This document shows positions 1 through 10,280 of a stretch of 64,000 bases of DNA, piece after piece. Under the pieces are notes generated by a model. The model was not told the origin of the DNA. It saw only the letters and a list, made by a program, of their open reading frames with translations, and made no database searches. Origin of the DNA: Paracidovorax oryzae ATCC 19882 (GTDB lineage Bacteria; Pseudomonadota; Gammaproteobacteria; Burkholderiales; Burkholderiaceae_C); the NCBI RefSeq assembly GCF_000687165.1, contig NZ_JMKU01000010.1, positions 153,077 through 217,076 on the forward strand. Direction: 5' to 3'. The position numbers were made by a program, and so were the translations under genes. The number at the start of each line of letters is the position of its first letter. Position 1 is the stretch's first letter.

Positions 1-1
1 C

Positions 2-250
2 GCCCTGGCCGGCCTCACCATCTCCGGCCTGGGCGTGAGCTACCTGCCCCGCCACTGCCTCGCCCCCCTGGTCGCCGCAGGCATGCTGGCCGAGATCGAG
101 GTGCAGCCACCGCTGCCGCCCGTGCCCTATGTGGCGATGGTGCGGGGGGAGCAGCGCAGCGCGCTGGTGGCGTCGGTGATCATGCTGGCGCAGTCGTGCT
201 GTGACTTCACGCGGGTGTTTCAGGTGGGGGTGGATGTGGGGGCGATGTGA
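2..250 (+). CDS. LysR-family regulator, C-terminal fragment (cut by window start)
   Basis: Only the last 82 residues of the protein are in the window, and its start lies upstream. The visible part has the features of the last third of a LysR substrate-binding domain. It shows a glycine-rich GLGVSYLPRH stretch typical of the effector-binding cleft, then the LVAAGMLAEIEV strand and a final helix ending in VGAM. LysR proteins bind DNA through an N-terminal winged helix that is not visible here. Nothing in the fragment shows the effector. The call rests on pattern similarity to the family. Confidence 0.75.
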   Translation, partial: ALAGLTISGLGVSYLPRHCLAPLVAAGMLAEIEVQPPLPPVPYVAMVRGEQRSALVASVIMLAQSCCDFTRVFQVGVDVGAM

Positions 251-404
251 GTAGGGGCTGTTGACGGCCATGAGCCGTCGCTGATGCGATCAAGAAGCAG
301 GCAGTCAACGTTTGAATTCACCGAACAGCGCAGATTTTGCGCAGGTCCGGCGTAATGATGGATTAGGCAATATTGGGAAAACCAACTACACACACTGCGT
401 GCAC

Positions 405-1079
405 TCACGGCAGGTCTATCCAGTTCTTGCTGGCAATGGTATTAAGAGTAGGAAATGTGTAGCTCTTCATATTTGGGTAGGTATTTTTCGCTTCGCTCAA
501 CATTTGTTTGAGAGTCTTTCTGTATGAAGCCAATACCTTTAAGAAATCAAAAACATCCTTTTCCTGAAGCGCAACACTTGGAGCAGCTTGAATGCTGTTC
601 AATATACGCTGAAGCGCAAACTTAGGCGCTTGATTTTTCAGGATGCACCACAAGTTTATTGCAACGTACATTTCTGAATTTATTTTCGGAATCGCTGCAC
701 TTGACGACCCTACCGGATTGGATTGGGAGCCGGCACCCGATGCGCCCTGCCCGCCCCCCGTAGATAATCCTGGTATCTGCATGTGCTGCAATGGATCCAC
801 CAGTGGCGGCAACTGCTGCCCAAGAATGCCTAGGAATGCCTTCGCGCAGTCTTTGCCAACAGAGAATGTATCCTCGTATTTAGTCTTTTTGTGCTTGTAA
901 TAAAAAATCGTATGCTCATTTTCCAGGTCGCCGCAACACCCTTCAATTTTGCGTTCGGGCAGCAGCACCATTCTTGATATGACTCTTACCTCATAATCTC
1001 TGCAAATTTGCTTTTTCTTCTCGTCGCCTCTGCAATTATCGATCTTATCAGCCACAGTTGTTTCCTTATTGTTGAACAT
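405..1079 (-). CDS. hypothetical protein, Cys-containing, in low-GC island
   Basis: A 224-residue protein of no family I recognise. The N-terminal third is rich in Lys, Glu and Cys, with a CCGD motif near residue 49 and a VGKDCAKAFL motif near residue 75. These could be the two halves of a small zinc-binding fold, but that is a guess. A Gly/Ser/Pro-rich linker around residues 105-130 (GGGQGASGAGSQSN) separates this from a helical C-terminal part with basic and aromatic residues. There is no signal peptide or membrane segment. Base composition is clearly lower in GC than the genome around it, which suggests horizontal acquisition. It lies 345 bp downstream of the AlbA_2 ATPase gene on the same strand and may belong to the same acquired unit. 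Confidence 0.6.
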   Translation of the reverse strand: MFNNKETTVADKIDNCRGDEKKKQICRDYEVRVISRMVLLPERKIEGCCGDLENEHTIFYYKHKKTKYEDTFSVGKDCAKAFLGILGQQLPPLVDPLQHMQIPGLSTGGGQGASGAGSQSNPVGSSSAAIPKINSEMYVAINLWCILKNQAPKFALQRILNSIQAAPSVALQEKDVFDFLKVLASYRKTLKQMLSEAKNTYPNMKSYTFPTLNTIASKNWIDLP

Positions 1080-1424
1080 GGTGAGTGGACCAACACCCAG
1101 GGTAAGCAGCGCCGGAGCACCAAAGGTGCGGAGGCTACTAAAAAGGGCCGTAAAAATACCAAAGGCATGGCCCTTGTTGGCGCCCGCTTGACCGAGTAGT
1201 TAGAAGCCGATACCTCAGACTCAACAAATCAAAAAATCACCATAAAATTACCATTTTCATAGTCATCATGAACTAACAGCAATGCAGGCATTCAGCCTAC
1301 CGCGGCTCAATGAGGAGGAACTGGATACAGTTACCCAGCCGGCCGACGACCAAAATCCACCCCTCACATGCCAAGCGCCTGCTTTCACATATAACTTTGA
1401 CACAATCGGAGATCGGTGGGAGAT
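1080..1424. other. low-GC intergenic stretch
   Basis: 345 bp between two minus-strand genes of the island. Short open frames exist on both strands around 1008-1199. The plus-strand one gives a Lys/Arg-rich peptide, but neither has a convincing ribosome binding site or family resemblance. I see no terminator hairpin with a T-run and no repeat that stands out. It probably contains the promoter of the 405-1079 gene. Confidence 0.4.
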
Positions 1425-2816
1425 TTAGACTTTGCGGTACTGGAAGTTAAAGGCTGGAGCCTTCAAATCGACGACTTCGATCTTTCCTTCGGCGCGAAGC
1501 TTCTGCAGTGCTTTCTTGACCTTGTTGATATCGTCTTCGCCGCTCAACTGACGCGCAAGCTTGTTGGTCATGTAAGTTCCCGGATTCTCATCAAGGTGCT
1601 GTAATACTACATCCTCGATCGAAGCCATGCGTTGATGGCGGATTGTTACCACGAATGCATTGCCGCGCTGCTCAAAAGCAGGGGCGACTAGACCTGCCTT
1701 TTTGAGTTCGTTGCGCACAGTATCAAGTCCCTCACCAATGTCGTGATTCAAGGGGTTGGGAAGATTGTGGAGCATGCGAACGAGATTTGGATTCCGGGAA
1801 AATCGCTCGTCGTAGAGGTTGTCTAACGTCACGTATCCTGGCAACTTGCCTGGGCTTGATATTTCGATCCGGTTGTCAAATATACGGATGTGCACATCGT
1901 CGTTTAGGCTGTAGTCCCTGTGGATCACTGCATTAACGAGCACCTCCTTGATTGCTTCAGCTGGATATTTGAGCGCAACAAGCTTACTCCCTTCGTAGTA
2001 AGACGCTCCTTCCACTAACTCCGCCACCTTAGCGATAGCATCGAAGATTTGCATCTCGATAGGTCCGTTGATTGTTGCAGGCATCTCGGCCAGGTGCTCA
2101 CGCTTGTACTCGGCCTCGGTTGTTCGCAATCGGTAGACTTTTATCGCGCAGCGGGTTTCAACAGAGGCCTGCGGCTCCTCATCGAATAGGAGGACACAGC
2201 CCACATTCGGAATTTGCTTTGTCTTTCGCTCTGTGAGCAGTCTCTGCTTTCGAAGGAACCGCTCAGGCTCCAGCGATGTTTCTACTCGTCGCATATAATC
2301 AACGAGCACTTTTGAATTGATAATCTCTACTAGATCAACTGAATCAACTGCGACTCTTTCATAGGGAGTCGAACCTTTTGAATAGGCGAGAGTAGTTACC
2401 CGCTCGCCTTTGAGCTTGACTTTGCCTGCGTTCAATCGCATGTAGCAGTCACCGCTACTTGTATAGTGAACCTTGGGGCTCTTGGGAATAGACAGATGGA
2501 GTATTTGCCCCATCTTTGAGACTTGAAGAAACTCTACAGAAACATTCTCTACTGCGGGTGTTGTTTGCTCCAAAAGAACGGCCAAGACAGCATTAGCTTC
2601 CTCCTTGTTGCCGAATGGTCGAACGCGATCACCCTTGTACTTTTTGTCCTCCAGTCCAATGTAGAGTTCGCCCCCATCAGCGTTCGCAAAGGCTACAAAT
2701 GTCTCTTGCAGCTTAGAAGGCTGTATTTCCTTACCTTTGACATCGAAAAAGTGGTCCTCGTCAGCGGCGAGCAGCGACTGCAGTTCGGCGGATGATAGGT
2801 TGCGTTCTTCTATCAT
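1425..2816 (-). CDS. Schlafen AlbA_2 domain / ATP-binding protein
   Basis: A 463-residue protein with three recognisable parts. Residues about 15-135 match the Schlafen AlbA_2 domain: the ADEDHFFDVKGKEI start, the FVAFANADGGELYIGLED core and the HYTSSGDCYMRLNAG strand. Residues about 280-400 match the C-terminal ATPase-like domain usually found with it (KEVLVNAVIHRDYS, then DNRIEISSPGKLPG). The last 70 residues look like a winged-helix DNA-binding module. Such proteins are annotated as transcriptional regulators or helicase-related and often sit in defence or mobile islands. The role here is not known. Lower GC than the flanks and a nearby tRNA remnant suggest acquisition. The ATG at 2816 gives a complete AlbA_2 domain. 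Confidence 0.85.
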   Translation of the reverse strand: MIEERNLSSAELQSLLAADEDHFFDVKGKEIQPSKLQETFVAFANADGGELYIGLEDKKYKGDRVRPFGNKEEANAVLAVLLEQTTPAVENVSVEFLQVSKMGQILHLSIPKSPKVHYTSSGDCYMRLNAGKVKLKGERVTTLAYSKGSTPYERVAVDSVDLVEIINSKVLVDYMRRVETSLEPERFLRKQRLLTERKTKQIPNVGCVLLFDEEPQASVETRCAIKVYRLRTTEAEYKREHLAEMPATINGPIEMQIFDAIAKVAELVEGASYYEGSKLVALKYPAEAIKEVLVNAVIHRDYSLNDDVHIRIFDNRIEISSPGKLPGYVTLDNLYDERFSRNPNLVRMLHNLPNPLNHDIGEGLDTVRNELKKAGLVAPAFEQRGNAFVVTIRHQRMASIEDVVLQHLDENPGTYMTNKLARQLSGEDDINKVKKALQKLRAEGKIEVVDLKAPAFNFQYRKV

Positions 2817-2865
2817 GGTGGTTTTGAGAATAGAAATACCTATACTGACTGCTCAATCTTCAATA

Positions 2866-2903
2866 TGGTGCGGAGTAGAGGAATCGAACCTCCTACGTCC
2901 CCC
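2866..2903 (-). other. 3' end of a tRNA gene (truncated remnant)
   Basis: Read on the minus strand this is a tRNA 3' half: a T stem-loop with GGAGG, loop TTCGATT and CCTCT, then the 3' acceptor strand ACTCCGC, discriminator A and CCA. A GGGGG run precedes the five-base variable segment and could be the 3' side of an anticodon stem. The matching 5' acceptor strand (GCGGAGT) is absent within the distance a tRNA needs, so this is not a full gene. The isoacceptor cannot be fixed. Such remnants are typical scars of elements integrating into a tRNA 3' end. Confidence 0.6.
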
Positions 2904-2912
2904 TTGGTCGCG

Positions 2913-3552
2913 ATCACTTGATTAGACACATTAATAACTCGTTTGGGCTGGAATTTTTCTCACCAGAGCTCCGCAGGAACGCAAAACCGCACCAAACCAT
3001 AGCCATGCTGTTTTTCAGAATAGCGATTGAGTTTTCCATAGACACCTCCATGCATACTGCAATTAAGCCAAACAAGAAAGCGAAGATTTCCAACCCAAAC
3101 GAAATCGTTATGTGAATTTCAATGTGAACGTGGATCTCCAAGAAGTATGGGCAAGACCGCCCGATATCAATGCAAAACTCAATAACTGTGCATCAAAATT
3201 TCCTGAAAACTCTGCATCCTTGCCTACAAACAAAATAATCCACAATATGCCACTCCGCAAGACTTCAGTGTAATTGCCAGCAAAATCTCTACACGAGCCT
3301 CGCAGCCTTAATTCGGCTATATGATGTAGCAAAATGTAGCAGCGAATCAGTCATGACGCTCGCCCCTCCTGTGTTGCGTACTGCACGGTTGCTAGAGTCT
3401 CAGAGCAAATTCATTACAAACACTATAACCTGTTATACAACAGGCCTGTGCGCGACAGGTGCGCATGTTGTGACCTGCACAGGTTGCGGTGTTCGAGAGA
3501 CATGGATAGATAGACAGAGCGATCTTTCCTGGGTAGCTAAACAGGATCGGAT
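2913..3552. other. low-GC non-coding stretch
   Basis: About 640 bp with AT-richer composition than the flanks. Overlapping short frames occur on both strands around 2914-3332, but none has family resemblance or a good start signal. One minus-strand frame at 2914-3141 is hydrophobic but unconvincing. The only distinct structure is the palindrome cluster at 3428-3484. The right edge coincides with the abrupt start of high-GC sequence homologous to the MocR gene at 8410. Confidence 0.45.
3428..3484. repeat. cluster of three ACAGG/CCTGT inverted repeats
   Basis: Three perfect inverted repeats built from the same half-site lie side by side: CCTGTT-N4-AACAGG (3429-3444), CCTGT-N5-ACAGG (3445-3459) and ACCTG-CA-CAGGT (3473-3484). 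The first two are also enclosed by an outer ACCTGT...ACAGGT pair. Such an array could be a multi-dimer operator or a recombination/replication site. No gene nearby explains it. Confidence 0.5.
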
Positions 3553-4907
3553 GACCCGGACCGCCGCGCCAACAAATCAGACAGCTTCCGAATTCCCGCC
3601 TGCAAGCGCGCACGGTTCTGGATGCCGCCAGCGAGATCCGGATGGCATTGGCATGCACAGCTCCGCCACCCGTCGCAAACGCCTCCCCCGGCATGACGGC
3701 AATGCCCTCACTGTGGGTCGCACGTGCGAGTTCCGAAGAACTCCAATATCCCGGCAACTTCAGCCATACATGCAGGCCGTCTCCGAGCCGCTGTAACGCC
3801 CCGCCAGAAGATCCGCAGCCATCCAGCGACGCAGGCGCGCTTCCTTACGCACACCCTCCATCAACTCGGCCGCTGGACCGCCGAGGATCCACTGCGTGGC
3901 TAATGCGGCCACCAGGGGCGCGGCCATCAGCGCAAGGCCTTCAGCGCAGCCAGAAAACATACGCGTTCGTGCGGGTCACGCATCAGGACGAAGGCGACGC
4001 GCAGGCCGGGCGTCAGGCACTTCAACAGGGTCGCGCTATAGCTCACCCTTTCCGGAGCGAACGCGGCGATGGGCGGCGGCGGGGCAGCGGCCAAGAGCCA
4101 GTAGGGGTCGTCCTCGATAATGTGCACCTTGCAACGCAGCGCGATGGCGGCCAGTGCCTTGCGCCGGTGCGCCGGCGCACCGGCATGGTGATGGCGGTCG
4201 GGTTCTGCAGCGTCGGGTTGAGATGCACCAGCCCGGGCCGGTGCGGGCGGCACGCCTGCTCCAGCACCTTGGGCACCCCCTTGCCCGTCCGCTTCCACCG
4301 CCACGATGCGCCGGCCGAATTGAGCGGCTGCGGCCAGCGCGCCGGGATGGGTTGCGGGCTCCGCGAGGATCGCATCGCCCGGCTCGGCTCCATCAGCGCC
4401 AGAATCAGTGCCGTGATCGCCGCCTGCGCACCGGAGCAGACGACGACCTGCCCGGCCTCCACATCGCCCAGCATTGGCCTGAGCCATCGGGCCCCGGCCT
4501 CCCGGTCGGCTCGCTGCTGCCGCCCCGGTGGTAGGTCAGCATCCGCCCGCATCAGCACTTGGGACGCGCCTTGCTTCAACAGGTCGCCAAAGTCCACGCC
4601 TTCCGGTGGCGGAGGGATGTTCATACCCAGGTCGAGGTTCGAGGTGCATTCGACTTTCGGCGCCGCGGCATAGGCGCCCCGGGCGCCGCGCCCCTCCAGC
4701 AGGTGGTGGCGCCGGGCCTCGTCGTAGGCGCGCGTGACAGTCGTGAGACCGACGCCCAGCCGAGCCGCCAGCAGGCGCTGCGGCGGATGACAGTCGCCCG
4801 GGGCCAGGGCCCCCCGCCTGCAAGGCATCCGCGATTTGCAAGAAGCGTGAGCCGCCCTGCCCGGCTAATTGGGGCAGCCAGAGGGTCGCGTCGTCGTCGT
4901 CTTGCAT
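3553..4907 (-). pseudogene. decayed MocR-type (GntR-aminotransferase) regulator
   Basis: Pieces of one protein are scattered over three minus-strand frames, in the order of the intact paralogue at 8410-9777. The N-terminal MQDDDDATLWLPQLAG piece ends near 4825. The HTH and linker continue in another frame (LAPGDCHPPQRLLAARLG) to about 4380. The aminotransferase core is in a third frame (AILAEPATHPGALAAAA), followed by LMAAPLVAALATQWIL near 3900 and PGYWSSSELARATHSEG below 3757. At least three frameshifts and a few deletions are implied. Similarity to the intact copy continues upstream of the start codon to about 5000 and stops near 3552, where low-GC DNA begins. It is therefore a duplicated copy, with its promoter, that has lost function. 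Confidence 0.85.
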
Positions 4908-4937
4908 GGATGATATGAAGGGGGGAATTGGCCCTGC

Positions 4938-4966
4938 ATGTATGGATATTGCTCCCGCGTACCATG
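4938..4966. promoter_or_regulatory. conserved MocR upstream element (pseudogene copy)
   Basis: Thirty bases upstream of the pseudogene start lies TGTATGGATATTGCT followed, after a short variable stretch, by GCGTACCAT. The same words in the same spacing occur upstream of the intact MocR gene at 9808-9836. The ends ATGG (4942) and CCAT (4962) are inverted. Conservation between diverged copies suggests a promoter or autoregulatory operator. Confidence 0.5.
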
Positions 4967-5122
4967 CCCGGAACGGGCGGCGGCTTCATCCTTGCATCCT
5001 TGCAGGGGCGTGGCTGGCGCCCTGGCGTCTCTCATCGAGGAGGCCGTGCCGCTTGCACGCACCGTGTCGGACGACGTCGGGCGCGGGCCAGGCCGGGGAT
5101 GCGGCTTCCCCCCACAAAAACC

Positions 5123-5914
5123 ATGAACCATCCCATCGATATCCTCGCCCACAACCAGGCCGCCTGGGACCGCCAGGCCGCTCAGGGCTGCGAATGGTCC
5201 GCCCCGGTCGGCCCTGAAGCCATCGCCGAAGCGCGCGCCGGGCGCTGGCAGGTCCACCTCACGCCGGGCCCGCTGCCCGCGGGATGGATGGAGCAGGTTG
5301 CCGGCCTGCGCATCCTCTGCCTGGCCGCCGGAGGGGGCCAGCAGGCCCCCATCCTCGCGGCGGCGGGCGCCGAGGTGACGGTGTACGACGCCTCTGCCGG
5401 CCAGCTCGCGCAGGACCGGGCCGTGGCCGAGCGGGAGCAGCTGGACCTGCGCTGCGTGCAGGGCGACATGCGGGACCTGGGCATGTTCGCCGATGCCAGC
5501 TTCGACCTCATCTTCCACCCCATCTCCAACCTCTACGTGCCGGACGTGCGGCCCGTGTGGCGGGAGTGCGCGCGCGTGCTCGTGTCCGGCGGCACGCTGC
5601 TGTCGAGCTTCTGGAACCCGGTGGTGTTCATCGGCGATCGGGACCCGGAACTGCGCGCCCAGGGCCTGGTGAAGCCGCTGTGGCGACTGCCCTATTCCGA
5701 TGTGGAGCACCTGCCGCCCGAAGCCCTGGCGGACAAGCAGGGCCGGGGCGAGGCCCTGGTCTTCGGCCACACGCTCGCCGACCAGATCGGCGGGCAGCTG
5801 GATGCGGGCTTCATCCTGACGGGTTTCCATGAAGACTGGCAGCCGCATCCGCGCTTCGTGGTGGAGAACGCCATGCCGACGTTCATGGCGACGCGGGCGG
5901 TGAAGAGGGCTTGA
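5123..5914 (+). CDS. class I SAM-dependent methyltransferase
   Basis: A 263-residue soluble protein with a class I methyltransferase fold. The SAM-binding glycine-rich loop is LCLAAGGGQQAPILAAAGAEVTVYD in two pieces (motif I ILCLAAGGGQQ, then the acidic end of strand 2, VTVYD). The later FDLIFHPISNLYV and WRECARVLVSGG motifs match post-I and motif IV/VI positions. The substrate cannot be read from sequence. The ATG at 5123 (MNHPIDILAHNQAAWD) is chosen over upstream in-frame starts because the preceding 195 bases look non-coding and homologous to the other MocR promoter region. It is divergent from the MocR pseudogene and convergent with the MFS gene. Confidence 0.85.
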   Translation: MNHPIDILAHNQAAWDRQAAQGCEWSAPVGPEAIAEARAGRWQVHLTPGPLPAGWMEQVAGLRILCLAAGGGQQAPILAAAGAEVTVYDASAGQLAQDRAVAEREQLDLRCVQGDMRDLGMFADASFDLIFHPISNLYVPDVRPVWRECARVLVSGGTLLSSFWNPVVFIGDRDPELRAQGLVKPLWRLPYSDVEHLPPEALADKQGRGEALVFGHTLADQIGGQLDAGFILTGFHEDWQPHPRFVVENAMPTFMATRAVKRA

Positions 5915-6009
5915 GGGCAGCGTCGAAAATACCGGTCCGCGAGCCGTCGGCACCGCCCCGTCGCAAGGGCCGTTCCGCTGCACGATGGCTCACGCATCGC
6001 ACCGCTCTG

Positions 6010-7395
6010 TCACGCCTTCGCCAGAGGAGCGCCCCTGCGCAGCCACGCTCCGGCCAGCGCGATGGCGAGCGCGACGCCCATCAGCCCGGCGTCCACCGCG
6101 AAGGTGATGTGCATGCCCCGCGCGACGGCAGCCGCGCTCGCGCTCGCGACATCGGCCGACGACGATGCTGCTGCGAACACCGCGCCCAGGGCCGCCACGC
6201 CGGTGACGAGGCCGAGGTTGCGCGCGAGGCTCAGCAGTCCGGAGACAAGACCGCGCTGCGCTGCGGCGGCGCCATGCATCAGCGCGGTGTTGTTGGCGGC
6301 CTGGAAGCTCGCGTAGCCCACCGTCGTCACCACGATGCCGGCGAGCCAACCCGCCACGCCCAGGCCCGATGGCAGCAACGCCAGCAGCAGGGTGCCCGCA
6401 AACATCGCGGCGAGGCCGGCAACCACCACTCGAGAGGCGCCGATGCGATCCACGACCCGCCCAGCCGGCGCCCCCGCCAGCGCAGACACCATCGGGCCGC
6501 ACGACAGTACGACGCCCACGATGCCCGCTGGCAAGGCCAGCGCGCGGGCGAGGTAGAACGGGCCGACCACGAGCGTGGTGGCGATCACGGTCGCCACCAG
6601 CGCCGTCGTCGCGAGGCCCGCGCACAGCGCCGCGTCGCGGAACATCGAGAGCCGCACCAGCGGCGCGGCGGCACACGCCTCCACCGCCACGAACGCGAGC
6701 CCGCCGGCCAGTGCGGCGGCCATCCACGCGAGCGCATGGCCGCGGCCGACCGTCGTCGCGATCGCGTAGGCGGCGAGCGTGCCGGCCAGCAACACGGTGC
6801 CGGGAATGTCGAAGCGCGGCCCGGTGCCTGCGGCGGCAGGGCGCGCCATCGGCAGGTGCCGGCGCGCCAGCCACAGGTTGAGGAGGCCGACCGGCACGTT
6901 GACGAGGAAGATCGCGCGCCAGCCCAGGGCCGTGGTGAGCAGGCCGCCCAGCGACGGCCCGAGCGTCGTGCCGATGGCCGACATCGTGCCGAGCAGGCCC
7001 ATCGCCGCGCCGGTGCGTTCGCGCGGCATCGTCTCGCCGACGAGCGCGACGGTCAGCGCCAGCATCGCCGCGGCGCCCAGGCCCTGCAGCACGCGCGCCG
7101 CCGCCAGCGTGGCGAGCGTCGGCGCGAGCCCGCACAGCAGCGAGGCGACAGTGAACAGTGCGACACCGGCGACGAGCAGCCGCCCGCGCCCGAGCAGGTC
7201 GCCGAGCCGGCCGGCGCCGACGATCAGCGCGGTGATGGTCAGCAGGTAGGCCAGCACCACCCACTGCACCTGCGCGAACGATGCACCGAGGGCGTGGGCG
7301 AGCACGGGCAGGCTGGCATTGGCAATGCTGGTGTCCAGCGAGGGCATCAGCATCGCCAGGCACAAGGCGGCGAGTGCGGGTCGGTTGTCGTTCAT
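6010..7395 (-). CDS. MFS drug exporter, DHA2 (EmrB/QacA) type
   Basis: A 461-residue membrane protein with about 14 hydrophobic segments, as in the DHA2 branch of the major facilitator superfamily. The first helix carries the family signature DTSIANASLPVL, and the segment GAGRLGDLLGRGRLL matches the loop 2-3 motif. VLQGLGAAAMLALTVALV and GWRAIFLVNVPVGLL are also typical. Such proteins export drugs or toxic metabolites using proton motive force. The start at 7395 (MNDNRPALAAL) is preferred, because the upstream in-frame extension to 7494 is Arg-rich and not membrane-like. It is divergent from a LysR gene at 7509, the usual arrangement of an inducible exporter. Confidence 0.88.
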   Translation of the reverse strand: MNDNRPALAALCLAMLMPSLDTSIANASLPVLAHALGASFAQVQWVVLAYLLTITALIVGAGRLGDLLGRGRLLVAGVALFTVASLLCGLAPTLATLAAARVLQGLGAAAMLALTVALVGETMPRERTGAAMGLLGTMSAIGTTLGPSLGGLLTTALGWRAIFLVNVPVGLLNLWLARRHLPMARPAAAGTGPRFDIPGTVLLAGTLAAYAIATTVGRGHALAWMAAALAGGLAFVAVEACAAAPLVRLSMFRDAALCAGLATTALVATVIATTLVVGPFYLARALALPAGIVGVVLSCGPMVSALAGAPAGRVVDRIGASRVVVAGLAAMFAGTLLLALLPSGLGVAGWLAGIVVTTVGYASFQAANNTALMHGAAAAQRGLVSGLLSLARNLGLVTGVAALGAVFAAASSSADVASASAAAVARGMHITFAVDAGLMGVALAIALAGAWLRRGAPLAKA

Positions 7396-7508
7396 GGCGT
7401 CTTTCCGGAATCGTTCCCGGCAGCGTAGGGACGAACGAGCCCTGGCGGAAGACGCATGGATTGCATTGAATAGCTGCACGAGACGCCATGTCATGCCAAG
7501 ATCGCGGC

Positions 7509-8480
<972 letters not shown>

Positions 8481-9807
8481 TGCCGCCCAGGGAGATCCGG
8501 ATGGCATGGGCATGCACGGTTGCACCATCCGGCGCAAACGCTTCCGCCGGCATGACGGCAATGCCCTCGCTCCGGGTGGCCTGCGCCAGCTCTGCAGAAC
8601 TCCAATACCCCGGCAACTCCAGCCACACATGCAGGCCGTCTCCCGAGCCGCTGTACCGCCCTGCCAGAAGGTCTCCCGCCATCCGGTGGCGCAGGCGCGC
8701 TTCCTTGCGCACGCCTTCCATCAACTCTGTCGCTGAACCGTCGAGGATCCACTGCGTGGCCACTGCGGCCGTCAGGGGCGCGGCCATCAGCGCGAAGGCC
8801 CTCATCGCGGCCAGGAAGCGTTCACGCTCGTGCGGGTCCCGCAGGAGCACGAAGGCGACGCGCAGGCCGGGCGTCAGGCATTTCGACAGGGTCGCGATGT
8901 AGGCCACCCGTTCCGGGGCGAACGTGGCGATGGGGGGCGGCGGGTTGTCGGCCAGCAGCCAGTAGGGATCGTCCTCGACGATGCGCAGCCTGCGACGCTG
9001 CGCGATGCTGGCCAGTGCCTTGCGCCGGTGTTCCGGCATGGTGACGGCGGTCGGGTTCTGCAGTGTCGGGTTGAGATACACCAGCCCGGGCCGGTGTTGG
9101 CGGCACGCCTGCTCCAGCGCCTCGGGCACCATGCCCTGCCCGTCCGCATCCACCGCCACGAGGCGCCGGCCGAATCGAGCGGCTGCGGCCAGCGCGCCGG
9201 GATAGGTCGCGGGCTCCACGAAGATCGCATCGCCCGGTTCCGTGAGCGCCAGGACCAGTGCCGCGATCGCCGCCTGCGCACCGGGGCAGACGACGACCTG
9301 TCCGGCCTCCACATCGCCCAGCATCGGCCTGATCCATCGGGCCCCGGCCTCGCGGTCGGCCTCGCTGCCTCCGCCCGGGTGGTAGGTCATCAGCAACCCG
9401 GCATCCGCCCGCATCAGGACCTGGGACACGCCCTGCTTCAGCAGCTCATCGAAGTCCACGCCCGCCGGTGGCGGGGGGATGTTCATGCCCAGGTCGAGGA
9501 TCGGGGTCCATTCGATCTTCGGCGCCGCGACATAGGTGCCCCGGGCGCCACGCCCTTCCAGCAGGTGGCGGCGCCGGGCTTCGCCGTAGGCACGCGTGAT
9601 GGTCGTGAGATCGACGCCCAGCCGTGCCGCCAGCAGGCGCTGCGGCGGCAGGCGATCGCCCGGGGCCAGGGATCCGTCCGCCACCGCGGCCTGCAGGGCA
9701 TCCGCGATCTGGAGGAAGCGGGGCCCGCCCTGCGAGGCCAGTCGCGGCAGCCAGAGGGGCGCGTCGTCGTCTTGCATGGCGGGGATGGATGGCGGCGTGG
9801 GCCGTGG

Positions 9808-9836
9808 ATGTATGGATATTGCTTCTGCGTACCATC
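9808..9836. promoter_or_regulatory. conserved MocR upstream element (intact copy)
   Basis: Same element as at 4938-4966: TGTATGGATATTGCT, then GCGTACCAT, with inverted ends ATGG (9812) and CCAT (9832). It lies in the 151-bp gap between the MocR gene and the divergent small membrane protein gene, so it could serve both. Function is inferred from conservation only. Confidence 0.5.
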
Positions 9837-9928
9837 TCCCGGAGCGGGTGGCGGCGGCATCCCTGCATTCTCGCCCTGCCGCCTTCCCCCATGCACCGTA
9901 TCAGGCCACCCGCCCGGAAGCTCCCCAG

Positions 9929-10162
9929 ATGATCGATTGGATCCCCGTAGTCTTCATTGTGTTCAAGGTGCTCGTGTTCGGCACGTGCATGTTCTTCGCC
10001 ATCAAGTGGCATTACGACCAGGGTGGCAAGAAGATGGACAGGCGCGCGCTGCTGCTGGCCACCTGCAAGCTCAGTGCCGCCTTCCTGCTGGCGCTGGCGG
10101 TCGTGGTGTGGTTGACATTCGCGCTGGCCAGGCATCTGGGCATGGATTTGAGCCTGCCGTGA
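9929..10162 (+). CDS. small two-helix membrane protein, unknown function
   Basis: A 77-residue protein with two hydrophobic segments, residues about 5-26 (PVVFIVFKVLVFGTCMFFAI) and 43-67 (LLLATCKLSAAFLLALAVVVW). They are separated by a charged loop (KWHYDQGGKKMDRR). No family is recognised. The ATG at 9929 follows CCCCAG without a strong Shine-Dalgarno. It is divergent from the MocR regulator, so it may be that regulator's target. Confidence 0.65.
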   Translation: MIDWIPVVFIVFKVLVFGTCMFFAIKWHYDQGGKKMDRRALLLATCKLSAAFLLALAVVVWLTFALARHLGMDLSLP

Positions 10163-10280
10163 TGGCAAAGACCGGGCGGGGATTGCAGGTCCGCGTCCGG
10201 TCTTGATCTGGCCGTTGAAGCCTGGTTCGCCGCCGGCAGCCATCACCGGACTGCGCCGCACGACGAATAAGCGCTTGGTC

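Noticed and set aside
1008..1199. Short plus-strand frame giving a Lys/Arg-rich peptide near the island gene
   Set aside because: It overlaps the better-supported minus-strand gene, lacks a clear ribosome site and resembles no family.
2866..2965. A complete tRNA gene on the minus strand
   Set aside because: The 3' half is clear, but the matching acceptor strand GCGGAGT and D arm are missing and the anticodon loop lacks U33.
2914..3141. Minus-strand hydrophobic 75-residue frame in the low-GC stretch
   Set aside because: AT-rich sequence easily gives hydrophobic frames; no start signal, homology or conserved context is visible.
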